From: JBEKCD01 sp050015055
GTDB taxonomy: Archaea; Thermoproteota; Bathyarchaeia; Bathyarchaeales; Bathycorpusculaceae
Direction: 5' to 3'
NCBI GenBank assembly: GCA_050015055.1
Contig: JBEKCD010000005.1
Coordinates: 186,001 to 250,000, forward strand
DNA length: 64,000 bases
Shown here in pieces: positions 24,081-32,763 of the stretch. The position numbers were made by a program, and so were the translations under genes. Numbering within the stretch: position 1 is the stretch's first letter; every line of letters starts with the position of its first letter. The notes below the pieces were generated by a model. That model had not been told where the DNA came from. It ran no database searches and saw nothing but the letters and a program-made list of their open reading frames with translations.

Positions 24081-25397
24081 ATGTCGTCTCCTAGAGATGA
24101 GTATAATCACGTTTTTGACCTACTTCGGCAGCATCACAAGTGGTTTCAAGAGAGCATTCCACTGATAGCAAGCGAGAACATCCCGAGTCCAGCCGTGCGG
24201 GAGACTTTGATAACGGATTTTGGGAACCGTTACGCGGAAGGCTGGCCTGGAGAAAGGGTTTACGCAGGCTGCCGCTTCATTGACCAGGTGGAGTTTAAGT
24301 GCATCGAACTCATGAAGAAGCTTTTCAACGCTGAATTTGTGGACGTCAGGCCCATCTCGGGAGTTGTAGCAAACCTGGCCGTCTACACGGCCTTCACTGA
24401 ACCAGGAGACACGCTGCTAGCCTTGTCCATCCCAAGCGGCGGGCACATAACGTCCGGCAAGAAGGAACTGGGAGGCACAGCGGGCGCTGTTAAAGGCTTA
24501 ATCGTTGAGTATCTGCCGTTAGACTATAAGGAGTTGAACATAGATGTGGACAAGGCCAAGGAGAAAATTAAGGAACTTACTGCAAAGGGCAAGCCGCCGA
24601 AGTTCGTCATGTTCGGGGCAAGCGTCTTTCCATTTCCGCACCCAGTCAAGGAACTGGTTGAGACCGTCCACTCCGTAGGCGCCACGGCAGGCTACGACGC
24701 AGCACACGTGGCAGGACTAATTGCTGGCGGAAAATTCCAAGATCCTCTAAGAGAAGGCGCAGACGTTGTGAGTCTAAGCACGCACAAGACATTCTTCGGA
24801 CCCCAGCATGGTGGAATCCTGTCCTGGGAGAAGAACGCCGAGAAGTTAAAAAAAGCAACGTTTCCAGGCATGGTGAGCAATCATCATCTGCACGCGGTCG
24901 CAGGGCTGACCGTTGCATGCGCTGAAATGCTTGAATTCGGAAATGAATACGCGGCTCAGGTGGTCAAGAACGCCAAGGCCTTGGCACAGGCGCTGTACGA
25001 GAGAGGCTTCAACGTCTTGGCCGAGCACAAAGGGTTCACGCAGTCACACGTGATTCTAATAGACATAGTGAAACTCGGTGACGGTGGCACGATCGAAGAG
25101 ACTCTGGAAAAGGCGAACATAATCATAAACAGAAACCTGTTGCCATACGACATCAAAGAAGGAAGGCACTTCATGCACCCCGGCGGCATAAGAATGGGCG
25201 TTTCAGAAGTTACGAGGCTCGGAATGAAAGAGAGCGAGATGGTGGAGATTGCAGAGCTCGTCAAACGTGTGATCATCGACAAGGAACCCTTGGAGAAGGT
25301 GCGTGCTGACGTTGCTAATTTCAGAAAAGACTACCAGAAAGTGCACTACTGCTTCGAGGACGCCACAGAAGCCTACAAGTACATAAAAATTCGCTAA
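24081..25397 (+). CDS. glyA: Serine hydroxymethyltransferase
   Basis: PLP enzyme interconverting serine and glycine while charging a one-carbon carrier (tetrahydrofolate or tetrahydromethanopterin in archaea). The 438-residue protein has IPLIASENIPSPAVRE at its N-terminus, the AGYDAAHVAGLIAGG region, and the Schiff-base lysine in SLSTHKTFFGPQHGG. The C-terminal GGIRMGVSEVTRLGM is conserved. It is close to the archaeal form in length. It stands alone, with its own promoter. Confidence 0.97.
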   Translation: MSSPRDEYNHVFDLLRQHHKWFQESIPLIASENIPSPAVRETLITDFGNRYAEGWPGERVYAGCRFIDQVEFKCIELMKKLFNAEFVDVRPISGVVANLAVYTAFTEPGDTLLALSIPSGGHITSGKKELGGTAGAVKGLIVEYLPLDYKELNIDVDKAKEKIKELTAKGKPPKFVMFGASVFPFPHPVKELVETVHSVGATAGYDAAHVAGLIAGGKFQDPLREGADVVSLSTHKTFFGPQHGGILSWEKNAEKLKKATFPGMVSNHHLHAVAGLTVACAEMLEFGNEYAAQVVKNAKALAQALYERGFNVLAEHKGFTQSHVILIDIVKLGDGGTIEETLEKANIIINRNLLPYDIKEGRHFMHPGGIRMGVSEVTRLGMKESEMVEIAELVKRVIIDKEPLEKVRADVANFRKDYQKVHYCFEDATEAYKYIKIR

Positions 25398-25510
25398 GCG
25401 TCATGGCGCTTTCAAATGTCCAAACTCAGCCATTCCCCCGTCTGCCAACCTAAACGATCATCTTTAGTTTTGCCCGTCGCTTCCTAGATAGAGAGAGGAG
25501 ATGGAGACAC

Positions 25511-25798
25511 TTGCACATCAGAGAGTTTCAGGAGATGATGAAGAATCTGTACCTCCACAGAGATTCAGAGCGTGGAGTAGCCGGAACCTATGATTGGCTT
25601 GTGGATGAAGTTGAGGAACTCGGTGAAGCGTTGAACGGAACCGACAAAGAAGAGTTGCAGAAGGAGTTTGCTGATGTTATCGCATGGTTGGCTTCTCTTG
25701 CGAACATAACCGGGGTGGATCTTGAGAGGGCCACTGTTGCAAAATACGACCATAAATGTCCAAAGTGCGGATGTTCACCATGCGCGTGCACGTTCTAG
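25511..25798 (+). CDS. MazG-like nucleotide pyrophosphohydrolase
   Basis: A 95-residue all-helical NTP-PPase-like protein. VDEVEELGEALNG and KEELQKEFADVIAWLASLAN carry the ExxE and ExxD acidic residues of the MazG/dUTPase fold. A C-terminal CPKCGCSPCACTF extension adds four cysteines and could bind zinc; small archaeal MazG proteins often carry this tail. It probably hydrolyses non-canonical NTPs. Start is TTG with a GAGGAGATGGAG upstream. Its stop overlaps the convergent winged-helix gene by four bases. Confidence 0.88.
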   Translation: MHIREFQEMMKNLYLHRDSERGVAGTYDWLVDEVEELGEALNGTDKEELQKEFADVIAWLASLANITGVDLERATVAKYDHKCPKCGCSPCACTF

Positions 25799-26067
25799 CC
25801 CGTGTTCGCGAGGCGTTTCTGTCCCGCTCCCGTAAGCGTCCAAACAGCGTTTTTTCCGCCTACGCGCCGTACAATCCCCTCTGATTGAAGAAGCTTCAAA
25901 TGGTGCATGGCGATGCCATAGTGCATCGCAGCTTCTTTTGTAATCGTTTTCGCATCGCCTGAACCTCTTTCCAGAGCGTTGAGTATCTTGGTTCGAGCCC
26001 TAAGCCCGAGGCGTACGTTCCTCAGGTTCGTCAAGTAAGCGTTCGGATGGTAAATCTCCTTCATCAT
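25795..26067 (-). CDS. Winged-helix transcriptional regulator
   Basis: 90 residues, nearly all one winged-helix domain: RTKILNALERGSGDAKTITKE is helix 1-2, AMHYGIAMHHLKLLQSEGIV is the recognition region, and VGGKNAVWTLTGAG the wing. It resembles ArsR-type regulators but has no metal-binding cysteines. It lies 44 bp downstream of the PolD large-subunit gene on the same strand, so it is probably cotranscribed. Confidence 0.82.
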   Translation of the reverse strand: MMKEIYHPNAYLTNLRNVRLGLRARTKILNALERGSGDAKTITKEAAMHYGIAMHHLKLLQSEGIVRRVGGKNAVWTLTGAGQKRLANTG

Positions 26068-26110
26068 GCCTGTTCACAGATAATGTATCCTTCTGCGTAG
26101 AAAAGTCTTG

Positions 26111-29100
26111 TTAGGCAAAGTCTGTGAGACAAATCTGTTTTTGTTTCTTGCTGTCAAACAGGGCTCTGATCTCTTCTTTGATGAGATCGATTCTCTGTGT
26201 GTAGTACTTGGGTAGATCGTATCTCTCAACTAGGCCTTGAGCCGCTTCCAAGTATTTCTCGATTCCGCCGCGGTAGACGGTCAGCGTCAGTTGTCCCCCG
26301 CATGAGGGGCACTTGCCGCGTAGCGGCAGGCGTCGGAAGTGCCTGTTGCACGCTTTGCATCTGAACCCTTGCGTTGAGAAGGCTCGTAGGTTTCCGGCGA
26401 TGTCTCGCATGAAGTGTTTAGTCAGGACTTTCAAGGCCACTTTCTTTGCGTCTACAGCCTCAATTTTATCTGCTAGTTCAAGTTGACTGTTCAGTTTTTC
26501 AACCATCGTTTTGAACTGTTTGTAGGCGCTTCTTGGGTTTCCCATGCTGATGTTTGACACTGGAGTCGTGTAGTTGAAACCCTCGAACTGTGCCTCGGTG
26601 CCGAGGCGATGCCCGATAAGGTCCACGAGAGAACTAGCCTGTCTGGCCTCAACTCTCTCCCATGTTTTTTCGTAAAACTCAAGGGGATAAGCGCGGGCAA
26701 CATCAAAGTCGTGTGCCTGTCTCTGCACCTCTTTCGTGTTAACAACCGGAATCAGAAGCAACGGAGCATCCATTATGCCGCCTATTTGGGCAGGCAGGTA
26801 CTCGCGTGAAAAGTTCAGCAGAGTGTCCATCGCGAGCATCAGAGTGTCTTCGTCGCCGTCACAGTCCCTACGCTTGGCAGAATGCCAAACCGGATGAGCA
26901 TAGCAGACGCTTAGGTTTGTGAAGCCCACGATACGTCCCAGGATGCCGACGCAGGTGTGAGGGGCCAGACCGACGATGACGTGCCCCACAAGGTCCTCTT
27001 CACGTTTGACGTTGTAGTAATGTGGGAGTCCGTAGACCTTTGTTAAGAGTTCGTCTGTGAAGCTTGCTATTTCTAGAAAGTATTCTGCACCTGCAATTGG
27101 AATAACAACGTCTTGAATTTTCAACTCGCAAACTTGATTCTCATCCGTCAAGTTTGCGCCAAAAATGTCGTAAGTGTATCCCATCTGCCTGAGCTTCTCA
27201 ACAGGAACTCCGATTTCGCCAGGCTTGAAATGCGTTAGCGGTGCATTGGTGGCATCGAACCGAATTGTCCCATCCTTGTAGACCGACAGAGCGTGTTTTG
27301 CACGCAGTACTCCCTTCTCGAGCATCTCCGGTGTCTTCGTCTCATTCGTAAGACCCTTGACGCCCTTAAGGATCTTCGGCATCGAAACGCCTAAGCAGCC
27401 ACACGTACTTTCAAGCGATTCCTTGAAGTTAACAACCTGCTTCTGAAACTGCCTAGCAGGAATCTTGCACACTGGACACACATTTTCCTTCAAACTCTTT
27501 CCGCATCTGGGGCAACTTTTCTCGGAGACAGTCTCTGTTCCGCAGACAGGGCACTTGATGCGAAAAGTGAAGGTCTTGCAGTTGGGACACTTACGCCTGA
27601 CGACTTCCACGAACGTTGGTGCCCGTTTTGCAGCATCAACCAAGTCTCGCTGTGAACCTCCCGCTAGACCAACCGGAAAGAGAACATGAACGAGCGGTTT
27701 CATCTCCCTTCTCTTTGCTTTCTCTGGCCTTCCCATTCTAGCCCCTACGAAGGTTGGAGCCTTATCCCCTATTTTGATGCTTGAAAGCGTGCAAATCGCT
27801 TGCAGAACGGATTTGGCCGAGGACAGGTCTATGCTGCAGGAAGAAGTGTAACCTAAGCAAAGCGCAAACGCTTGTGCATCTTCATCAGCGATGGTGATAT
27901 GGCCGGCGGACACCCTGTGCGGCAGGTATATCAATTCTAAAGCATGTTTGACACTCGGTTCTGTGTCTCCAGTTATCCTGCAGACAACGCCAGCTTCAGT
28001 CTGAACTTCGGAGCTGAGAAGCCACCTTCTTAACAATGTGACGTCGTCAACCGAGGCGAGGTTCGACCAAAAGAAGGTGAAAACCGGATGCAGAGGCACG
28101 TTCAAAGTGAATGCAAGGGCTACGGCCTCTCCGATGTCAGGCTTCTTCGTGAACGGATCCTCTAAGAAAGACTTCAGTTTCTCCGCAGGGATTTTCGCGG
28201 CCTTGCCTGCGTCTTCCAGGTTTCCACTGTATTTCTCCATAATCGCTTTTTGGACATCTTCAGCCCACCATTCTTCAACATACCCCGAGGGCACCAGCTG
28301 TCTGCTGCTGTAGAGGAAATCTCCAACACTGATGAGGATGTCGCCCAAGAACAGTATCTTCTCAATTTTGTCTTTCAACCCGCCGAAGTTTTCATTGGTG
28401 ACTCGGTAAACAGATCCATCGTTCAGACGAACCACTGGGCCCTCAATTACATCGACTGGGATGGCGATTCCGCCTTTTCCAGGAAGCTCCATCCTCAACT
28501 GGGTTCCTGCCGCCAAGAATCCTTGCAGCACAAGCATTGTTGTCGGGTTTATACCAACGGCGGTTAGCCCGGTGTTTCGTGACCTGCCATACCTCAAACG
28601 GAAACCACCGCGTCTAGATGGGAATGAGAATACTGGTCTGCCTGCAATTACATCGTCCATGAAGCCTGCAGATTTTTTTTCGGATTTGACGTGAAGCTCT
28701 TGAAGCCAATCCCATCCTTGGAAACCAAGCTTTCCAATAATGTTCAGAACCTTCTGAGCTCTTCCGACAATGCCGTCGTTCACGACTCTGAGAGCTCCCC
28801 CCCTGACACGATTCGTCTCTATGCGCGGAAGGTTTCTGTAAGAAGAAACTTCAATGGGGTCAGATTCGGTGCCGGTTACTTCCACCGGAATCCACTGCAG
28901 CGCTTTCCGCAGCTCATCGTCGGGAATGTGATATTGGAAACCTGCCACGGACCGCTCGTAGACTCTCAGTTCCTCAATGAACCTCGATATCTCCTCTTCA
29001 GTCGGCTTGTAACGGTCAAGTCCCAGCTGCTTTCGAACGAAGTCTCCCACGACCAGCGTCAAGGCCTGATCAGTCCCTCCGGCTGACCGTATGGGCCCGG

Positions 29101-29515
29101 CGAAGTAAATGGCAAGATAATGCGTATGATCGCTGTTCGCCTTGATGCTGACTTTTGCCACACCCTGGATCGGAGCAGCGGTCAATCCCTCCGTGAAGAT
29201 TGCCAGAGACGTTCGTATGGCTTGTTCAGCGGCGGCTTCGGCTTCCAAATGCCCAAACTTGCCGTAAATTACCTCTTCAGTAACTTTGAAAGCAAGTTCC
29301 TCTCGAGGAAGCTTGGAGCTTAGATCCCGAATGCTCTGGGCAACGCCTTTGGGCCCTACAAGTCCCTCCACGAGATCGGCCAGGTCCTTGGCAACTATGC
29401 ACTCGGTCTTCAACGCCGGATCGAGTCCTTTTAGTCTTGCCACATTGCTGATTGCATAAAGCTGCTCAAGCTTCGCTTCCAACGACTCTACATACTGTTT
29501 GTAACCTTCGCTCAT
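26111..29515 (-). CDS. polC: DNA polymerase D large subunit (DP2)
   Basis: 1134-residue catalytic subunit of the archaeal replicative PolD. Typical features are the N-terminal dimer region, FVRKQLGLDRYKPTEEEI, DCDGDEDTLMLAMD with the catalytic acidic residues, and a set of zinc ribbons (CPNC/CPVC, CPRC/CPVC, later CKAC/CPSC). No intein is present, since the catalytic motif is uninterrupted and the length is normal. DP1, the small subunit, is encoded 9 kb away beside orc1/cdc6. PolD rules out a typical Crenarchaeote. Confidence 0.97.
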   Translation of the reverse strand: MSEGYKQYVESLEAKLEQLYAISNVARLKGLDPALKTECIVAKDLADLVEGLVGPKGVAQSIRDLSSKLPREELAFKVTEEVIYGKFGHLEAEAAAEQAIRTSLAIFTEGLTAAPIQGVAKVSIKANSDHTHYLAIYFAGPIRSAGGTDQALTLVVGDFVRKQLGLDRYKPTEEEISRFIEELRVYERSVAGFQYHIPDDELRKALQWIPVEVTGTESDPIEVSSYRNLPRIETNRVRGGALRVVNDGIVGRAQKVLNIIGKLGFQGWDWLQELHVKSEKKSAGFMDDVIAGRPVFSFPSRRGGFRLRYGRSRNTGLTAVGINPTTMLVLQGFLAAGTQLRMELPGKGGIAIPVDVIEGPVVRLNDGSVYRVTNENFGGLKDKIEKILFLGDILISVGDFLYSSRQLVPSGYVEEWWAEDVQKAIMEKYSGNLEDAGKAAKIPAEKLKSFLEDPFTKKPDIGEAVALAFTLNVPLHPVFTFFWSNLASVDDVTLLRRWLLSSEVQTEAGVVCRITGDTEPSVKHALELIYLPHRVSAGHITIADEDAQAFALCLGYTSSCSIDLSSAKSVLQAICTLSSIKIGDKAPTFVGARMGRPEKAKRREMKPLVHVLFPVGLAGGSQRDLVDAAKRAPTFVEVVRRKCPNCKTFTFRIKCPVCGTETVSEKSCPRCGKSLKENVCPVCKIPARQFQKQVVNFKESLESTCGCLGVSMPKILKGVKGLTNETKTPEMLEKGVLRAKHALSVYKDGTIRFDATNAPLTHFKPGEIGVPVEKLRQMGYTYDIFGANLTDENQVCELKIQDVVIPIAGAEYFLEIASFTDELLTKVYGLPHYYNVKREEDLVGHVIVGLAPHTCVGILGRIVGFTNLSVCYAHPVWHSAKRRDCDGDEDTLMLAMDTLLNFSREYLPAQIGGIMDAPLLLIPVVNTKEVQRQAHDFDVARAYPLEFYEKTWERVEARQASSLVDLIGHRLGTEAQFEGFNYTTPVSNISMGNPRSAYKQFKTMVEKLNSQLELADKIEAVDAKKVALKVLTKHFMRDIAGNLRAFSTQGFRCKACNRHFRRLPLRGKCPSCGGQLTLTVYRGGIEKYLEAAQGLVERYDLPKYYTQRIDLIKEEIRALFDSKKQKQICLTDFA

Positions 29516-29618
29516 CTGGCCGTCCAGTTTCTCTCCCCTCGCAGACCTTTCTGTTTGAAAGAAGCCTATTTCTGTTTTCCTACAGAAAAAAAGTCAAAAA
29601 GCGTTTGGCTAGAGAGGT

Positions 29619-29939
29619 CTATTCCGTGTGGATTCTACACAAAAACAGTGTGACCCATTTTTCCTTCGGACGCCCAGTGGCCTCTTGGTATGCCTCTTTC
29701 GCGAGTTTGCCTCTCGTCTCGGCACAATCTTTGCAAAGAGCATGCCTCATATCAGACGGACCGTCGCACACACCGCAATTCAACAGCAAAACCTCGCCTA
29801 AGCCTCGCAACGTTGTCCATGAGTATTCATGCTCATCGTACTGCGGTTCAAAATCCGGCCATATTTCATACATCGGATCGTCGCAAAGCTTTTTCAAAGC
29901 GTTAAAGTAGTTTTCAAAAGCCGTCAAAGGGCTTTTCAC
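29619..29939 (-). CDS. Small zinc-motif hypothetical protein
   Basis: 106 residues with LNCGVCDGPSDMRHALCKDC, two CxxC pairs that could form a zinc ribbon, between two acidic or helical regions. The GTG start overlaps the stop of the GGGP synthase gene, so the two are coupled. No function is recognised. The neighbourhood (GGGP synthase, Elf1-like protein) does not specify one. Confidence 0.6.
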   Translation of the reverse strand: MKSPLTAFENYFNALKKLCDDPMYEIWPDFEPQYDEHEYSWTTLRGLGEVLLLNCGVCDGPSDMRHALCKDCAETRGKLAKEAYQEATGRPKEKWVTLFLCRIHTE

Positions 29940-30706
29940 GCTCTGCCGCGCTTTATGCCCTCGATAATCTCTGAAACTCGGCGTCTCATGCCGGATTCTT
30001 CTACGACGTTTCCCGTGACAATGATATCCGCGCCTGCCGAGGCGGCGGCTAACGCTTGTTCTCGCGATCTGATGCCTCCGCCCACAATCATTGGAATGTC
30101 AACGTAATGCCTTACCACCCGAATCATGTCGGGCGGAACAGGGTTCTTCGCTCCTGACCCGGCTTCCAAATAGATGAAACGCATTCCGAGGTACTGCCCA
30201 GCCAGTGCATGTGCCACGGCGAGTTCAGGCTTGTTGTAAGGGATTGGAATTGCCTTGCCCACGACGCCTGCTGTACCGCCTTCGCCGGCGATCAGGTATC
30301 CGAGGGGAATGGGTTCTATACCGAACTTTTTGACGAGTGGTGCACCCAGAATTTGGGCTCCCATCAGGAAATATGGATCGACAGAGTTTAAGAGAGACAT
30401 GAACCATATGGCATCGGCGTAACGGCTTATGCCCGTGACGTTGTTCGGAAAGAGGATTATCGGTATCTTTACAGTGCGTTTTACAGCCTTGACCACGTCA
30501 TCAAGATGCGCTGAGGAAACGAACGTTGAACCGCCAATCATTATTGCCGAGGTGTCGCTCAGTTTTGCCTTGTTCACGATTCTGGAAGCCTGAGGAGGAG
30601 TTACCTCTTCAGGATCTATGAGGGTTATGTGGATTGAGCCTTCGGACTTGATTTTGTCAAGGAGGTATTTCTCAACATTTCCCAACATATCAACAGGCCT
30701 CATCAA
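29936..30706 (-). CDS. Geranylgeranylglyceryl phosphate synthase
   Basis: Prenyltransferase making the first ether bond of archaeal membrane lipids, from sn-glycerol-1-phosphate and GGPP. The 256-residue TIM barrel starts HITLIDPEEVTPPQA, has AIMIGGSTFVSSAHLD, PIILFPNNVTGISRYADAI and FIYLEAGSGAKNPVP, and ends with IPMIVGGGIRSREQA plus ADIIVTGNVVEE, all conserved in the family. Its ATG overlaps the stop of the Elf1-like gene and its stop overlaps the next gene, a three-gene operon. Confidence 0.95.
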   Translation of the reverse strand: MMRPVDMLGNVEKYLLDKIKSEGSIHITLIDPEEVTPPQASRIVNKAKLSDTSAIMIGGSTFVSSAHLDDVVKAVKRTVKIPIILFPNNVTGISRYADAIWFMSLLNSVDPYFLMGAQILGAPLVKKFGIEPIPLGYLIAGEGGTAGVVGKAIPIPYNKPELAVAHALAGQYLGMRFIYLEAGSGAKNPVPPDMIRVVRHYVDIPMIVGGGIRSREQALAAASAGADIIVTGNVVEESGMRRRVSEIIEGIKRGRA

Positions 30707-30975
30707 GCACCTTTAATCGCCGGTGCAGAGGGTGTTCTTGAACCCCCGTAAACCTTGTCAGTAAACATGCAGTAAACGTCAATCTCGCCCTGCGCGGGTT
30801 TAACCGGAAACTCATCCTTGAGACCACAACTGCCACAAGCCACGACTGCACGTCCCTGGTCCCGCATTATCTCGACCCTGATAGATTCCTTCCCACATCG
30901 GGGACAAGAAAAGAGTTTCGGCAAATGCTTCTTGGGAATGCGAACGACCTTTTTCCTTCTTCTTCCCATCATCAA
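30703..30975 (-). CDS. Elf1-like zinc ribbon transcription elongation factor
   Basis: 90 residues: a basic N-terminus (MMMGRRRKKVVRIPKK), then a zinc ribbon with Cys24, Cys27, Cys47 and Cys50, and a C-terminal IDVYCMFTDKVYGG segment. This is the layout of archaeal homologues of Elf1, which travel with RNA polymerase on chromatin. First gene of an operon with GGGP synthase. A shared AT box at 31020-31030 lies between it and the divergent nadE. Confidence 0.85.
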   Translation of the reverse strand: MMMGRRRKKVVRIPKKHLPKLFSCPRCGKESIRVEIMRDQGRAVVACGSCGLKDEFPVKPAQGEIDVYCMFTDKVYGGSRTPSAPAIKGA

Positions 30976-31019
30976 ATCCTTCTGCTCAGCCCGATGTTAT
31001 CACTCCCATATTTACGTTT

Positions 31020-31030
31020 GTCCTTAAATA
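31020..31030. promoter_or_regulatory. TATA-like box between elf1-like gene and nadE
   Basis: CCTTAAATAG reads as CTATTTAAGG on the other strand. It sits about 30 bp before the nadE TTG and about 45 bp before the Elf1-like ATG, and could serve both. For nadE the geometry predicts a leaderless or nearly leaderless mRNA. Confidence 0.45.
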
Positions 31031-31050
31031 GTTGCCTACAACCATAGACG

Positions 31051-31908
31051 TTGAAGGTGCACCGCTTGAAGCTTACTGCTCAGGCTCTAAACCTAGACTG
31101 GCCAGAAGTGGATAGGAGGGTTTGCCGTTTCATCAAAGATTATGTTGAAAGATCCAAAGCCAAAGGCGTCGTTTTGGGACTCTCAGGCGGCATTGACAGT
31201 TGCACCATAGCGGCCCTCTCGACACGAGCCCTAGGCGGCCACAACGTTCTGGGGCTCCTGCTCTTCGAGAAAGAGACGCGCAGAACCGAAGACGTCAGAC
31301 ATGCCGAACTTGTCGCTAAAGAATTTGGGTTCAAAACAGAAACGGTCGACATCACACCCACGTTAAAAGCCTTCTACCGTTCAACACCCATCTTCGACCA
31401 GACCGACAAACTGAATAAAGGCAACGTAAAAGCGAGAACACGCATGATTTACATATACTACTACGCCAACAGGCTACATTTAATCGTCTGCGGAAGCTCC
31501 GACAAGTCGGAAACGATGATGGGCTACTTCACTAAATGGGGAGATGTTGCAGCCGACATTTCGCCCATAATGGATTTGTACAAGACCCAGGTCCGAAAAC
31601 TGGCCCAGTACATCGGGCTTCCCGAGGAGATAGTTGAGAAACCGTCTTCTCCAGCCTTGTGGCCAGGTCAACTCGCAGAGAATGAGCTCGGCATAAAATA
31701 CGAGCAGCTCGACCTCATTCTTTTCGGACTAGAACGTTTCATGAGACCCGAGGAGATAGCATCTCAACTGCACATGGAGAAGCATTTGATCGAAGAGGTC
31801 AAGCGTAGATGGCTATCCGCAGAACATAAGAGGCGAATGTTATTAACGGCAAAGCTTGAATATCGAACGGTCGGAGCCGATTTTAGGCTCCAGCGAAATC
31901 CGCTTTAG
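31051..31908 (+). CDS. nadE: NAD(+) synthetase, synthetase domain only
   Basis: 285 residues. LGLSGGIDSCTIAAL (43-57) is the ATP-PPase loop, and GSSDKSETMMGYFTKWGD and KTQVRKLAQYIGLP are the conserved acceptor motifs. It makes NAD from nicotinic acid adenine dinucleotide using ammonia; the glutaminase domain of the bacterial large form is missing. A nitrilase-family gene follows 14 bp later and could provide ammonia. The start is a TTG; GTG at 31057 is an alternative. Confidence 0.93.
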   Translation: MKVHRLKLTAQALNLDWPEVDRRVCRFIKDYVERSKAKGVVLGLSGGIDSCTIAALSTRALGGHNVLGLLLFEKETRRTEDVRHAELVAKEFGFKTETVDITPTLKAFYRSTPIFDQTDKLNKGNVKARTRMIYIYYYANRLHLIVCGSSDKSETMMGYFTKWGDVAADISPIMDLYKTQVRKLAQYIGLPEEIVEKPSSPALWPGQLAENELGIKYEQLDLILFGLERFMRPEEIASQLHMEKHLIEEVKRRWLSAEHKRRMLLTAKLEYRTVGADFRLQRNPL

Positions 31909-31922
31909 AGGAAAGGATAACT

Positions 31923-32756
31923 ATGAAGGAAGTATTCAACATCGCACTCGCCCAGATAAGCTGCCAGCAAGCAGACAAAACAAAAAACCTGACGAAAATC
32001 AGGAAAACCGTGGCAAGGGCCAAGAAGCAGGGAGCAGAGCTGGTTATTTTCCCGGAGCTTTCACTCACGGGCTATGTTGTCAGAGACGAGATTTACGAGT
32101 TGGCAGAGAGAATACCTGGACCATCAACAAAAATAATGGAAGATTTGGCGAAGAAGAACCAAATTCACCTTGTTTTTGGCATGCCGGAGATAAGCGACAA
32201 GACAGAAGCCACGCTTCACAATAGTGCCGTTCTCATAGGCCCAGAAGGCTTCATCGGAAAATATCATAAGATGTACCTTCCAACACACAGCATTTTTGAA
32301 GAGAAAAGATACTTCCGCCCCGGCTATCAAACGGCAGTGTTTGACACTGAGCTTGGAAAACTGGGCCTCATCATATGCTATGACATATACTTCCCAGAAG
32401 TAACTCGACTAACACGTCTCAAGGGGGCCGAGTTGATTGTCTGCATTTCCGCTTCACCAGGAGTCAGGCGATCGTTCTTCGAAGTTCTCACGGTGGCCAG
32501 GGCAATTGAAAACACGGCCTTCCTAGCCTTCGTGAACCTAGCTGGAATCCAAGATGGACTACAGTTCTGGGGAGGAAGCAGACTTGTGGGGCCCAGCGGC
32601 AGAATTCTTGTTCAAGCCAAATACGACGAGGATGACTTTGTCATGGGTGAGGTTAACTATCCTGACATAAGGTCTATCGAAGCCTTCGTCCCCACACTAA
32701 GAGACCTTAGGCCAGAGCTGTTTGAACAATTGAAGAAAAGCGCAGAAGAACTCTAG
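31923..32756 (+). CDS. Nitrilase-family carbon-nitrogen hydrolase
   Basis: 277 residues with the Glu-Lys-Cys triad: Glu45 (VIFPELSLTG), Lys116 (KYHKMYLP) and Cys152 (LIICYDIYFPEV). It is a cytosolic amidase or nitrilase. It follows nadE by 14 bp with a GAGGAAAGGA site between, so they form an operon; the domain is the same fold as the glutaminase domain of glutamine-dependent NAD synthetases, which raises the possibility of a split enzyme. It might also be a separate amidase such as a Nit2-like enzyme. Confidence 0.92.
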   Translation: MKEVFNIALAQISCQQADKTKNLTKIRKTVARAKKQGAELVIFPELSLTGYVVRDEIYELAERIPGPSTKIMEDLAKKNQIHLVFGMPEISDKTEATLHNSAVLIGPEGFIGKYHKMYLPTHSIFEEKRYFRPGYQTAVFDTELGKLGLIICYDIYFPEVTRLTRLKGAELIVCISASPGVRRSFFEVLTVARAIENTAFLAFVNLAGIQDGLQFWGGSRLVGPSGRILVQAKYDEDDFVMGEVNYPDIRSIEAFVPTLRDLRPELFEQLKKSAEEL

Positions 32757-32763
32757 CAAAAGC

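Noticed and set aside
25980..26010. tRNA-like GGTTCGAGCCC
   Set aside because: It is inside the winged-helix coding sequence and no cloverleaf surrounds it.
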